Source of the DNA: CAYVHB01 sp964450865
GTDB taxonomy: Bacteria > Bacillota > Clostridia > Saccharofermentanales > UBA5734
Assembly (NCBI GenBank): GCA_964450865.1
Contig: CAYVHB010000024.1
Location: forward strand, 1-47,775
Direction of reading: 5' to 3'
Length of the DNA stretch: 47,775 nt
A program made the position numbers and the translations under genes. This document shows positions 22,548-31,440 of the stretch, in pieces (positions within the stretch are counted from its first letter, which is position 1; the number at the start of each line of letters is the position of its first letter). The notes beneath the pieces are model-generated. The model saw only the letters and a program-made list of their open reading frames with translations. It was not told the DNA's origin and did no database searches.

Positions 22548-24578
22548 ATGAAAACACCCAGGAACAACGCCAGAACCAGGCACAAGGCAATGGCGGCTGA
22601 TCACTCATCATTTACCCTGCCGCGGCAGTCACAACCACAGAATAATATGGCAGATCAGCCTCCTCATCCTGCCGCGCAGGTTAATAAGGCTCACCAGGTC
22701 CGGTACAGGACAACGTTATTTCAGCCCCGCCTGGCTAAGCGGCCGGCCAGCCAATCACACCGGCTGTCGATTTTCGGTATCCTGATGCTGGTCATGACGG
22801 CCTTGATCCTGGTCCCCCTGACGGTGGCTTCCCTTTATTTTTACAGTGGACTGTCACGTAATTTGCGCCATGAGGCTGAGACCTATCTCAACAGCTTCAT
22901 CACCATGATCAATGAAAGCCTGGAACGGCGCCTGAACAGCATTGATAACACCAGCATGGTTCTGCTTTCGAATCGCGAACTGCGTGATCTGCTGACTGAC
23001 GATACGCAACCGATGTCCTTGCGGGCCGGCCGGATGGCTGAACTGCTCAAGTACCAGCTTTTTTTCAATTATTCCTGGGACGAGCGACTGATCAGGCAGA
23101 TCTATGTCTGCCGCAATGCCCTGACCTTCTTTGAATCACCGGAGGTATTTTTCCAGGCGGAACAGTCGGCCGAGGTCGTCCGCCAGTTTTATCGCAAGAC
23201 TGATGACCTCGCGGTTGACAAATACCTGATCCCGCCGACCGAAAACGATCCCTCAATCGTCTATTTTCGCAATATCAATGACATCAACACCACCAAGAAT
23301 ATCGGCCGTCTGTACATCCGCATCGATCCGGCCCGGCTGAATGACTACGGCAGCCAGCTGCGGTATCAAAAGGCGATTGTCATGACGATTAATGAGACGG
23401 GGACAATTTTCTCCCATACTGATCCGGCGCGCGTTGGCCAGATGGCCGACCCGTCGCTCTACCAGCTGCGTGATGCCCAGAATCTGGCAGAATTGGCCAT
23501 GAACGGCCAGATTTACCTGGTGTGGTCGCGCCATCTGGCGGCTTACGGACTTTATTCGATCGTGGCGGTCCCCAAGGCCGAGGCTTTTGCCGGGCTCTAC
23601 CGGGCCGTCCAGCTGGCCATCCCGCTGCTGGTCCTGACCCTGGCTGCCAGCCTGCTCTTATCCGGCCTGCTGGCCCGCTACCTGACCCGCCACACCCGCT
23701 CAGTAATTGCCAGTATGGAACTGATTCGCCAGGGCCACTTCGACGAGCGGATGCCCCGCCAGCGTTTCCAGGAATTCGATGAGCTGGCCGGCGTCTTCAA
23801 TCACATGGCCGGAGAAGTCGATCACCTGATTCATGAGGTCTACGAGAAGCAGCTGCTGCTGCGTGAAGCTGAGCTGAAAGCCCTGCAGACCCAGATCAAT
23901 CCGCATTTTCTGTTTAATGTGCTGGAAACAATCAGCTGGCAGGCCCGGATGAACCAGGATGAAGCCGTCCAGTCCATGATCGGCTCACTGGCCCAGCTGC
24001 TGCGGGCCGGCCTGTCCTGGAGTTGCAGTGAAACGATTCCAGTTGCCCAGGAGCTCACCTATATCCGTTTTTATCTGGACTTGCAGAAAATCCGTTTTGC
24101 CGACCGCCTGACGATACACCTGACGCTGGCTGACGATTCCCTCAACGAGTGGCTGATTCCCCGCCTCGCCCTGATGCCACTGGTGGAAAACGCCTTCATT
24201 CACGGTCTGGAACCGAAAAAAGGACCTGGCCTGCTGCAGATCAGCATCTGGGACGAGGGTGACCTGCTCTACTGCCAGGTCAGCGATGACGGAGTCGGCT
24301 TTGATCCGCGAACGATCCCGCTGAACGCCCCCGGTCCGGACCGCCAGCAGCCAACAGGTCACACTGGCATTGGTATATTGAATACGCATTACCGGATTCG
24401 TCTGCTCTATGGTCCCTTGTACGGGATCCAGCTGCATTCTGAGCCAGGTGTCGGGACCAAGGTTATCCTGGTCCTGCCCAGATCCGGGCCGCAGGCAGCG
24501 CCAGAGAGCCGGGACACTGCCGGCAGCGCACCGGTCCCTGCAAGCAAGCCCGATCGTTCACCTGACTGGCGTCCCTGA
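22548..24578 (+). CDS. Sensor histidine kinase, YesM-like
   Basis: A 676-residue membrane sensor kinase of the His_kinase/HATPase (YesM) type that usually controls sugar uptake genes. After an unusual hydrophilic N-terminal tail (1-70, Gln/His/Pro-rich) come helix 1 (about 75-100), a large extracellular sensor domain, helix 2 (about 350-372) and a HAMP linker. The phospho-acceptor is His453 in QINPHFLFN. The ATPase domain has LMPLVENAFIHG, DDGVGFDP and HTGIGI. The start at 22548 fits GGAAGG with 9-base spacing. It is followed 32 bases later by its response regulator and is divergent from the sugar operon it probably controls. A 17-base tail repeat spans its stop codon. Confidence 0.93.
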   Translation: MKTPRNNARTRHKAMAADHSSFTLPRQSQPQNNMADQPPHPAAQVNKAHQVRYRTTLFQPRLAKRPASQSHRLSIFGILMLVMTALILVPLTVASLYFYSGLSRNLRHEAETYLNSFITMINESLERRLNSIDNTSMVLLSNRELRDLLTDDTQPMSLRAGRMAELLKYQLFFNYSWDERLIRQIYVCRNALTFFESPEVFFQAEQSAEVVRQFYRKTDDLAVDKYLIPPTENDPSIVYFRNINDINTTKNIGRLYIRIDPARLNDYGSQLRYQKAIVMTINETGTIFSHTDPARVGQMADPSLYQLRDAQNLAELAMNGQIYLVWSRHLAAYGLYSIVAVPKAEAFAGLYRAVQLAIPLLVLTLAASLLLSGLLARYLTRHTRSVIASMELIRQGHFDERMPRQRFQEFDELAGVFNHMAGEVDHLIHEVYEKQLLLREAELKALQTQINPHFLFNVLETISWQARMNQDEAVQSMIGSLAQLLRAGLSWSCSETIPVAQELTYIRFYLDLQKIRFADRLTIHLTLADDSLNEWLIPRLALMPLVENAFIHGLEPKKGPGLLQISIWDEGDLLYCQVSDDGVGFDPRTIPLNAPGPDRQQPTGHTGIGILNTHYRIRLLYGPLYGIQLHSEPGVGTKVILVLPRSGPQAAPESRDTAGSAPVPASKPDRSPDWRP

Positions 24579-24610
24579 TCGCACACCTGTCTGTGCAGGA
24601 GGTTATCCCG

Positions 24611-26236
24611 ATGGTTCCATATCGTGTTCTGATTGTTGATGACGAGGCCATTATCCGCAAGGGCCTGATCCAGTTTATTGACTGGCAGCAAGCCGGGTGT
24701 CAGGTCATCGCTGAAGCAGGCGATGGCGATGAAGCCTGGATTAAGATCCTTCAGATCCGCCCGGATATCGTGATAGCGGATATCCGCATGCCCGGGCTCG
24801 ACGGACTGGAACTGGCCCGCCGGGTCAGCCAGCTCGGACCGGGTACCCAGGTCATCCTGCTGACTGGTTACGCTGATTTCCAGTATGCCCAGTTGGCCAT
24901 CCGCTACCAGGTTGTTGATTTCCTGCTCAAACCAACCCAGCCAGCCATGGTCCTGGCTGCCGTGGCCCGGGCGGTCAGGCAGCTCCAGCTAGTCTCTGAA
25001 CACCAGAACCTGGCCCTTTCCCTGGCTGCCAAATGCCAGGCGTATGACCAGCTGCGACTGGAGAAGTGCCTGCTGGGCCTGATAACCGACCAGACTTGCT
25101 GCGAGCAGGAGTTGTCCGGCCTGCTCGAGCATCGCTATCAGGGCTTTTACCTGCTCATGCTGGAAGCCTGGCCATTATCGGACAGCGGTGAGCGGGGTGA
25201 CCCATCGGACGGTGCTGGCGAATCGGGTGGCAAGCCTGAGCGTTCAGGTCTGCTGCACCTGGTGAACCAGTCTTTTGCCGATTACCAGCATGATGTCGTG
25301 GCCTTGCGCGACAATCAGCTGGTCGTTATTGTCAATTTGGGTGATTATCAGCTTGAACAACTGCAGGCCATGATGGAAACCAGCCAGGACATGGTCAATC
25401 TGGCCAGTGGATTTCTCGGCCTTTGCCTGAATATTGGCCTGAGTCATTTTCATGATCACTGGTCACAGATCGGCCTGGCCAGCCGTGAGGCTGCCGATGC
25501 CCTGGCTTTTGCCAATGGTGCTGCCCAGGCCGGTTCTGTCAACCCGCCGCGCACGGCGGCTGCCCAATCACTCGATCCGGTCCCGCTGCAGGCCACGATC
25601 CAGGATATCCTCGGCCATATCCGCGAAGGGGAAACTTCGTTGGCTGAATCCAGGCTGGATGCCTGGTTTCAGGTCATGCAGACCAGCGCCGTGCCCCTGG
25701 ACGGGATCAAGGAAGCCTGTATCCTGCTGACATCCCTGTGCGCCAGCCATCTGGCGAATTTCAACCTGTCTCTGGGCGATCTGGGGGCATCCAGCCAGCA
25801 GATATTTACCCGCCTGCTCAACGCTGCCAGTCTGCACGCCCTGCAGGACATCCTGCAACCGTCTGTCGTGGCGGCCGCCAACCTGCTTAAATTTGAAAAT
25901 CGCGGCTCAAACTCGATCGTGGTCAAGGCCATGAACTACCTCAATGAGCATTACGCTGAACCGATCAGCCTGCGCCAGCTGGCTGACCATGTCCATGTCA
26001 GCCCGAGTTACCTCTCCCGCCTTTTCCACCGCCAGACCGGCCAGACGATCGTGGAGGTCAGCAAGCGAATCCGGCTGGACCAGGCCTGTCAGCTGCTGCG
26101 CACGACTGAATTGAAACATTATGAAATAGCCGAACGCGTCGGCATCGATGACCCGGCTTATTTTGCCCAGCTTTTCCGCAAGCATACCGGACTGAGCCCC
26201 AGTGAGTATCGCCAGCGCAATACCCCGCGGACCTGA
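24611..26236 (+). CDS. Response regulator with AraC-type DNA-binding domain, YesN-like
   Basis: A 541-residue two-component regulator. The receiver domain (1-125) has the acidic pocket VDDE (9-12), phosphorylation site Asp57 in IADIRMPG and Lys107 in LLKPTQ. A long middle region of about 300 residues, typical for YesN proteins, links to two AraC helix-turn-helix motifs near the C-terminus (about 440-535: LRQLADHVHVSPSYLSRLFHR and HYEIAERVGIDDPAYFAQLFRK). The ATG at 24611 follows AGGAGG by 8 bases. Paired with the upstream kinase, it probably activates the divergent sugar operon and perhaps the deacetylase gene downstream. A hairpin (CCCCGCG/CGCGGGG) straddles its stop codon but lacks a T-run. 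Confidence 0.93.
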   Translation: MVPYRVLIVDDEAIIRKGLIQFIDWQQAGCQVIAEAGDGDEAWIKILQIRPDIVIADIRMPGLDGLELARRVSQLGPGTQVILLTGYADFQYAQLAIRYQVVDFLLKPTQPAMVLAAVARAVRQLQLVSEHQNLALSLAAKCQAYDQLRLEKCLLGLITDQTCCEQELSGLLEHRYQGFYLLMLEAWPLSDSGERGDPSDGAGESGGKPERSGLLHLVNQSFADYQHDVVALRDNQLVVIVNLGDYQLEQLQAMMETSQDMVNLASGFLGLCLNIGLSHFHDHWSQIGLASREAADALAFANGAAQAGSVNPPRTAAAQSLDPVPLQATIQDILGHIREGETSLAESRLDAWFQVMQTSAVPLDGIKEACILLTSLCASHLANFNLSLGDLGASSQQIFTRLLNAASLHALQDILQPSVVAAANLLKFENRGSNSIVVKAMNYLNEHYAEPISLRQLADHVHVSPSYLSRLFHRQTGQTIVEVSKRIRLDQACQLLRTTELKHYEIAERVGIDDPAYFAQLFRKHTGLSPSEYRQRNTPRT

Positions 26237-26300
26237 CGCGGGGCCGGTACCGTTCGCCCGGGCGGATTTGGCCACAAGATCCTGTTGGGAGATTGACTCA

Positions 26301-26434
26301 TTTTTTGACAAGAGATTAATCATGATGCAACGCTGCCTGATTCCGGCAATCATTATTGTCCGTTTGACTGATTCTTTGACAGGAATGACTTCTTGCTTTG
26401 TTCCTCTTGTCAAAATCTTGCGGGTAACTTTACC
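26301..26434 (+). promoter_or_regulatory. Cluster of TTTGACA-type sites upstream of the deacetylase gene
   Basis: TTTTGACAAGAG near 26303-26314 is the exact reverse complement of CTCTTGTCAAAA at 26404-26415, with TTTGACT and TTTGACA copies between (about 26363 and 26375). TTGTTCCTCTTGTCAAAA (26398-26415) resembles the sites at 22299 and 30487. A small palindrome GGTAACTTTACC follows at 26423-26434. They lie 75-210 bases before the GTG start. They could be activator sites; no clear -10 is seen. Confidence 0.4.
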
Positions 26435-26509
26435 ATGAAATCATGGTGTTGGAGCCACCATATGCCTGTATCCACCATTAGTCTGTAAAAAATGAGAGGA
26501 GCATGGATC

Positions 26510-29425
26510 GTGAAAAGCAGCATACGAAAAATTTTCAGTCTGTTTGTAGTCATTGCCATTGTGTTCAGTCTCATGTCAACGCTGTCTTTTGCCACCGTAC
26601 AGATTGACCAGTCTTATGCAATTAAAAACAAAGGCGTAACCAACATTTACCGTGAACTGCTGGCCCTGCCCAACCTGGGCAACGTCATGTATATGGGTGC
26701 CCATCCGGATGATGAAAGCAATGCATTCCTCGCCAACCTGACTTGGGGATTCAAGGTCAACGGCTCTTATGTCGTCTCCAACTGGGGTGAAGGTGGCGAC
26801 AACTGGATCGGCCAGGAACTATACGGCGCGCTGGGCGTGATCCGCTCCCAGGAGCTCAAGTCAGCCCGTATGTTTGACGGTACCACCCAGTATTATATCG
26901 GAGCCTATGACTTTGGTTATTCGGTCTCCCTGGCCGAATCACTGATTGACAACAACCCGCTGTCCGCGACCTATGCCAAGGCCGGCAACTGGTCATGGCA
27001 GATTTATGCCTATAACCTGGCCCGCCTGATCCGGCTTGACCGCCCGGATGTCTTTATCAGCGGTCACTGGGGCTATGGCGGCCATGGCCAGCATCAGGCT
27101 AATGGTTACATCGCCAACAAGGCCTATGAACTGGCCGGCGACCCGACCTACGTCATCACTGACTACGACGGCAATCCGCTGCCAGCCTGGCAACCGAAAA
27201 AGCTCTATGCCTCGGCAACCGCAACCTATAATCGCAATCCCGATGGCTCGACCAGCGGCGCGCCAGCTGACAACCTGACCGGGGCGGAGAATCTGGTGAT
27301 CGATAACGGTACCTATGATAATCTGCTCACCCTGTCCTATGCCGAATGGGGCAACCTGGGCCGTGGCCAGCACAAGTGCCAGAATGTGACTCCGAGTGCC
27401 AACAAGGGCGCTTCGACCAGCACCTGGGGCCTGAAAGCCAAGACCGATGATATCGCCCTGACCGATTCAACCACGCTCTTCGGCGGCATCGATATTACCT
27501 ATAACCGCATCTGGAAAGAGATGCAGCGCTCAGGCAACAAGAAGCTGGTCAAGGCCAAGGTCCTGCCTTTAATCAGCACAGTCGACCGCCTGATCGACAA
27601 TTACACCTTCCTGAAGCCGCTCAAGATCGAAAGCGACCTGGCAACCGCCATGAAGCAGGTCAAGTCGATCGAAAAGCTGATCAAGGGTAATTCCTTCAAT
27701 AACGAAGCAGCCGTCCAGGACGGCACCACCCAGCGCTGGCTGGATCTGATCAAGACCCGGCTCGGGACCATCGCCCGCATGATTTACGGCGTCGATGTAG
27801 ACATTTCTTCCAATGATACCGACATCACCCCCGGCCAGCAGGCTACCATCACTGCCACCGCCTGGGTCCGCACGGCTGGTGCCCAGAGCAAGGTTACCTT
27901 CCCGACCACCGCCATGGCAGATGGCAAACCGACCGTGATCACCGTCCCGGATGGCTGGACTGTTGAGGGAACCGATCCGGTTGACGTTACCCAGGGTGAC
28001 ATCGTGGTTGCCAAGCGCTATGTTTACAAGGTGACTGTTCCGGATACTTTCAAGGACTACACAGGTCCGTTCAATGCGCCTTATGACGAATACATGCCCT
28101 CGCGCAATGCCAACTTCCCATACGGCAGCCTCAGTGGCGATCCGGCTAACTGGAACAGTGAAACCAATCGTGCTGATGAAAGCCAGATCAACCTGGGCCT
28201 GACAACGGTCGTCAACGATCCGTACAGCCACGCGCCGATTGCCGCCACTGTACCGTTCGTGGCCAAGAGTCAGCAGTATTCACTTGAGAAAGAGCCCGAC
28301 CTGCGGGTTGTACCCAAGATCTCCCTGCTGATCAAGAACGAGAATGCGATGCTCAAGAAGAGTGGCAGCGAACAGACCTCCAAGGTCGAGGTTGTTGTCA
28401 AGAATAACATGACCACGGCTGCCAATGATATTCTTCTCACCGCAGCAGCCGAGGGCTGGACCAGCGATAGCCAGACCCTGAGCATTGCCAGCCAGGGCGG
28501 CGAGCAGACCGTTATCCTCAACCTGACCGTGCCGGCCGGATTTGAGGGCAGCAAACAGGTCCAGGTCACCGGCCAGCTTGGCAGCGAAATCTTCAATGAA
28601 GGCTTCCAGGTCATTAACTACAACCATATCGACGCCAAGAATTTCTACCGGGCCTCGATCCAGAATCTGACTGTGGCCGACTTTGCGGTCGCCGATGGCC
28701 TGAAGATCGGTTATGTGGTTACGGGCAAGGATGACTTCGTCGTCGACCTGATCCGCCTGATGTACAATGATCCGAACGAAGGCATCAACAATGTAACAAA
28801 ACTGACTCCGGCTGACCTGACCAATGGTGCCACGCTCAAGGGGTTGTATGACACCATCGTGGTCGGCAAGATGGCCTGGAGCTCGATCCCGGCTATCCAG
28901 ACCAAGGTTCAGGTCCTGGTCGACTTCGCCAATGCCGGCGGCAACCTGGTCGTCCATTATCAGAATGCCCGCGTCAGCAACAACATGCCGCTGGCCCCGA
29001 CACCGTTCCCGCTTGGCGGCACCAATATCAATAATGAAAAGGCTGCTGTCATGATGAATTTCGGCACGGCTGCGGAAATCGCCGCCAATGATTTCTACTA
29101 TGGCATCGACCTCGGCCTGACCGGCAGCGGACCGTTCGAATCAACCTCGACAGTCTGGAATGGCTGGAAGCAGCAGCGGACGGAATGGACGGCTGGCCGT
29201 ACCGCTGATCCGGCTGGCGAACTGACGCCTCTGGGTTACAAGGTCCTCTTCTACGGCAATGATCCCGGTGATACTTCGACAGGCCGCCCGGCTGTCCTGT
29301 ATATGCCGATGAGCAACGGCGGCAGCTATACTTATAGCTCAGTTGTCTGGGAGCGCCAGCTCATGGACCTCGTGCCCGGCTCCTATAAGCTCTATTCCAA
29401 CCTGCTGAGCATGGGTAATCGCTGA
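26510..29425 (+). CDS. Large secreted PIG-L/LmbE-type deacetylase with Ig-like and C-terminal domains
   Basis: A 971-residue exported protein. The signal peptide spans 1-28 (MKSSIRK start, cleavage near SFA). The N-terminal half is a PIG-L/LmbE deacetylase: zinc motif AHPDDES (64-70, ligands His65, Asp68) and the second ligand region GHGQHQA (191-197, His195). This family removes N-acetyl groups from GlcNAc-containing compounds. The middle (about 560-700) looks like NEW3/Ig-like strands. The C-terminal 250 residues (NAGGNLVVHYQNARV) resemble the amidotransferase-like domain often fused to large secreted PIG-L proteins. The start is GTG at 26510 with GAGGAG 9 bases upstream. It follows the two-component genes on the same strand and is closed by three terminators. 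Extracellular deacetylation of a glycan is inferred. Confidence 0.87.
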   Translation: MKSSIRKIFSLFVVIAIVFSLMSTLSFATVQIDQSYAIKNKGVTNIYRELLALPNLGNVMYMGAHPDDESNAFLANLTWGFKVNGSYVVSNWGEGGDNWIGQELYGALGVIRSQELKSARMFDGTTQYYIGAYDFGYSVSLAESLIDNNPLSATYAKAGNWSWQIYAYNLARLIRLDRPDVFISGHWGYGGHGQHQANGYIANKAYELAGDPTYVITDYDGNPLPAWQPKKLYASATATYNRNPDGSTSGAPADNLTGAENLVIDNGTYDNLLTLSYAEWGNLGRGQHKCQNVTPSANKGASTSTWGLKAKTDDIALTDSTTLFGGIDITYNRIWKEMQRSGNKKLVKAKVLPLISTVDRLIDNYTFLKPLKIESDLATAMKQVKSIEKLIKGNSFNNEAAVQDGTTQRWLDLIKTRLGTIARMIYGVDVDISSNDTDITPGQQATITATAWVRTAGAQSKVTFPTTAMADGKPTVITVPDGWTVEGTDPVDVTQGDIVVAKRYVYKVTVPDTFKDYTGPFNAPYDEYMPSRNANFPYGSLSGDPANWNSETNRADESQINLGLTTVVNDPYSHAPIAATVPFVAKSQQYSLEKEPDLRVVPKISLLIKNENAMLKKSGSEQTSKVEVVVKNNMTTAANDILLTAAAEGWTSDSQTLSIASQGGEQTVILNLTVPAGFEGSKQVQVTGQLGSEIFNEGFQVINYNHIDAKNFYRASIQNLTVADFAVADGLKIGYVVTGKDDFVVDLIRLMYNDPNEGINNVTKLTPADLTNGATLKGLYDTIVVGKMAWSSIPAIQTKVQVLVDFANAGGNLVVHYQNARVSNNMPLAPTPFPLGGTNINNEKAAVMMNFGTAAEIAANDFYYGIDLGLTGSGPFESTSTVWNGWKQQRTEWTAGRTADPAGELTPLGYKVLFYGNDPGDTSTGRPAVLYMPMSNGGSYTYSSVVWERQLMDLVPGSYKLYSNLLSMGNR

Positions 29426-29598
29426 TTAGCAAGGTCGTGACCTGGCAACCGGGAATCTTTTGAGCCGGATCCATTCGCGATTTGGCAGCTGAAGTGAACC
29501 TGAGCCAGATCAGCAATCGTAAATTCTGGCAACTGAATTGACCATCTGCCTACTCTGTCCCAGTTACATCACACTGCCTGTCAACCTCTGAAACAAGA

Positions 29599-29727
29599 AG
29601 GTCCCGGCCATAACGCCGGGACCTTTATATGTGTTCAGAAAAGAAAATCCCGGTCAGGACGCCGGGACTTTCGACTTTCATATTCTGCTAAAAGACAAGA
29701 TCCCGGTCAGGACGCCGGGATCTTTTT
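29599..29727 (+). terminator. Three successive homologous terminator hairpins
   Basis: Hairpin 1 has a perfect 10-pair stem (29599-29608/29615-29624) ending CCTTTATAT. Hairpin 2 (about 29645-29670) keeps TCCCGG...CCGGGA with a mismatch. Hairpin 3 has a perfect 10-pair stem (29697-29706/29715-29724) then TTTTT. All share CCCGGTCAGGACGCCGGG-like cores, so they arose by duplication. The third loop contains the stop codon of the convergent AraC gene. The remaining 29426-29598 holds no gene. Confidence 0.85.
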
Positions 29728-30264
29728 ATTGGTGTTCAGCTGAAATTCTCGTGGCGACATCTGTCGATAGCGCCGAAACAGGACAGAAAAATAAGCAGGA
29801 TCCTGGATACCGACCTCCCAGGCAACTTCTTTCATTAAACGATGGGGATCGGCGAGCAGGACGCAGGCCCGCTCAATCCGATAACGGGCAATCGCCTCGG
29901 TGATGGTGATTCCGTTGAGCCGGTGATAGAGACGGCTCAGGTAGCTTTCATTCATGTGCACATGATTGGCAATCACTGACAAGCTGACTTTCTGCTGGTA
30001 ATGATTGGCAATATACGCATCAACCGCCTGAATGACCAGATGATCCGGGCTGCGTTGCTGCCGGGTCAGGGCCAGCGCAGTCTCGGCCAGCAAGTCGTAC
30101 ATCGCAGCCAGAACAGTCAGATCAGCCGGATCCGTCTCCGCCTGCAGCAAATCCCGGGCCCGGGACTTGAAATCGGACAGACATTCAACCGTGCCGTCCG
30201 ATTGTAAGGGCCATTGATCCGCTGATTTTAATATGCATCGTTCCATCTGCCAGGCTTTTAGCAT
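29707..30264 (-). CDS. Orphan AraC-type transcription regulator lacking a receiver domain
   Basis: A 185-residue protein made of a short helical N-terminus and two AraC helix-turn-helix motifs (about 110-180). The motif sequences, VSLSVIANHVHMNESYLSRLYHR and MKEVAWEVGIQDPAYFSVLFRR, closely resemble those of the response regulator at 24611. It lacks the N-terminal receiver and most of the middle region, so it is either a truncated paralogue or a constitutive or competitor regulator. The ATG at 30264 follows AGAGG by 7 bases. Its last codons (KKIPAS) and stop lie inside the terminator of the convergent deacetylase gene, suggesting its original 3' end was lost. Upstream are two TTGTC-type sites that may be autoregulatory. 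Confidence 0.8.
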   Translation of the reverse strand: MLKAWQMERCILKSADQWPLQSDGTVECLSDFKSRARDLLQAETDPADLTVLAAMYDLLAETALALTRQQRSPDHLVIQAVDAYIANHYQQKVSLSVIANHVHMNESYLSRLYHRLNGITITEAIARYRIERACVLLADPHRLMKEVAWEVGIQDPAYFSVLFRRYRQMSPREFQLNTNKKIPAS

Positions 30265-30402
30265 GATCAAACCTCTTTCGAAACTGCAAAACAGGTCGCT
30301 TCAGATGCTGTTATTCTTGCCTGGCAATTTGCTGACCAGGGCATGGGATACGCTGTCAGGATCAGTAAACCATAGAAACAGAAAGATCAAATAGCCAAAA
30401 TG

Positions 30403-30503
30403 TTGTCATTCTTACAGTTTATTTTGCCAAAAATGATTCCGCGCCGAGCTGCTTGCAGAATGTTAGCGATCCAGTCTATAGTCAAATTGTCCTTTCTTGT
30501 AAA
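30403..30503 (-). promoter_or_regulatory. Two TTGTC-type sites upstream of the orphan AraC gene
   Basis: TTGTCATTCTTACAGTTT (30403-30420) and TTGTCCTTTCTTGTAAA (30487-30503) lie 140-240 bases upstream of the AraC start, in an AT-rich gap (30265-30547) with no gene. The second matches the site at 22299-22315 in 15 of 17 bases. Confidence 0.4.
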
Positions 30504-30547
30504 ATTTTGCACGTCCGAGTCCCCGCACCGGGGGCTGCATGACAGGA

Positions 30548-31402
30548 TCAGCGCCAGACGGCGGCGGGAACTTCGATCGGGATCGGGGCAGTCTTGCCGT
30601 CGACTGATGAAATTTCAAAGGCCTGGGATGGCTTTTGCTCCTGGTAGCGCCGGCGCAGGTCGATCCTGGCCCAGTCGCTGGGCGGAATCATGATGTGCCA
30701 GGCTACATGCATTTCCCATTCGTCAGAAAAGAACAGATAGTGTGATACAACCAGCCATTGCGGGCTGACCATCGTTCCGGTCCACCGGGTCTGGGCCGTG
30801 ATCCCCAGGTCGGGCCGTTTCGCAGCCAGATAAGCGATAAACCGGGCTTGCAGTTCGCTGGCGTAGGTTTGGCGGTCGTCTTCTCCCTCAATAACGTCAA
30901 AAGAGACCTGCTTCTGATCGGTCGCACGGCCAAGCTGCCCGATAAAGGTCACAGTCAGGGTTCGACCCACGCTGGCGGCTTCCGGCCGGACGATGATTTC
31001 AGCGACCGGTCCATCCTGCATATTGCCATTGCGGACTGCAATCGTGGCCCCCTCAACCGTTGCCGAAATCCTGGCCGGATCAGCCAGTGGCTGACTGACA
31101 CCGTTCAGGGTGACGAGGAAACAGCATCGCTGTCCGGCTATGGCGAAGCCGTTCAGCTGTTGCGGCACGATCTCCATGCTGAATGAGCCCGGTTGTGCAG
31201 AAGTTGGTGGGGTAGATGATTGAGTCGTAGAAGGCGAGGTCCGGGTCGTGACGGACTCAGTCGCGGTCGTGGTGGCCTGGGTCGATCCGGACGAAGCGGT
31301 GGTAGTCATGCTGGTAGTTGTGACTGGTGTACAGCCCGCGACCAGCGCGGTAACCAGACAGATAATCAGAAATAATCTGGCCTTATGAGAAATAGCAGAC
31401 AT
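30548..31402 (-). CDS. Surface lipoprotein, unknown function
   Basis: A 284-residue predicted lipoprotein: signal peptide with lipobox LVAGC (Cys24), then a Thr/Ser-rich linker (about 27-70). A beta-rich domain comes next (about 75-180, NGFAIAGQRCCFLVTLNGVSQ to TFIGQLGRATDQ), then a C-terminal alpha/beta region (YASELQARFIAYLAAKRPDLG to WHIMIPPSDW). I do not recognise the domains; the middle part looks like an Ig-like fold. The ATG at 31402 follows AGAAGG by 7 bases and lies inside a CCAGATG heptamer, the same heptamer that forms the array starting 38 bases upstream. An upstream reading frame through the array is in frame but has no ribosome site. Divergent from the zinc-ribbon gene at 31837. 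Confidence 0.78.
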   Translation of the reverse strand: MSAISHKARLFLIICLVTALVAGCTPVTTTSMTTTASSGSTQATTTATESVTTRTSPSTTQSSTPPTSAQPGSFSMEIVPQQLNGFAIAGQRCCFLVTLNGVSQPLADPARISATVEGATIAVRNGNMQDGPVAEIIVRPEAASVGRTLTVTFIGQLGRATDQKQVSFDVIEGEDDRQTYASELQARFIAYLAAKRPDLGITAQTRWTGTMVSPQWLVVSHYLFFSDEWEMHVAWHIMIPPSDWARIDLRRRYQEQKPSQAFEISSVDGKTAPIPIEVPAAVWR

Positions 31403-31440
31403 CTGGACACCTTCTTTCAAATCGTGCCGACAGGTGGATG

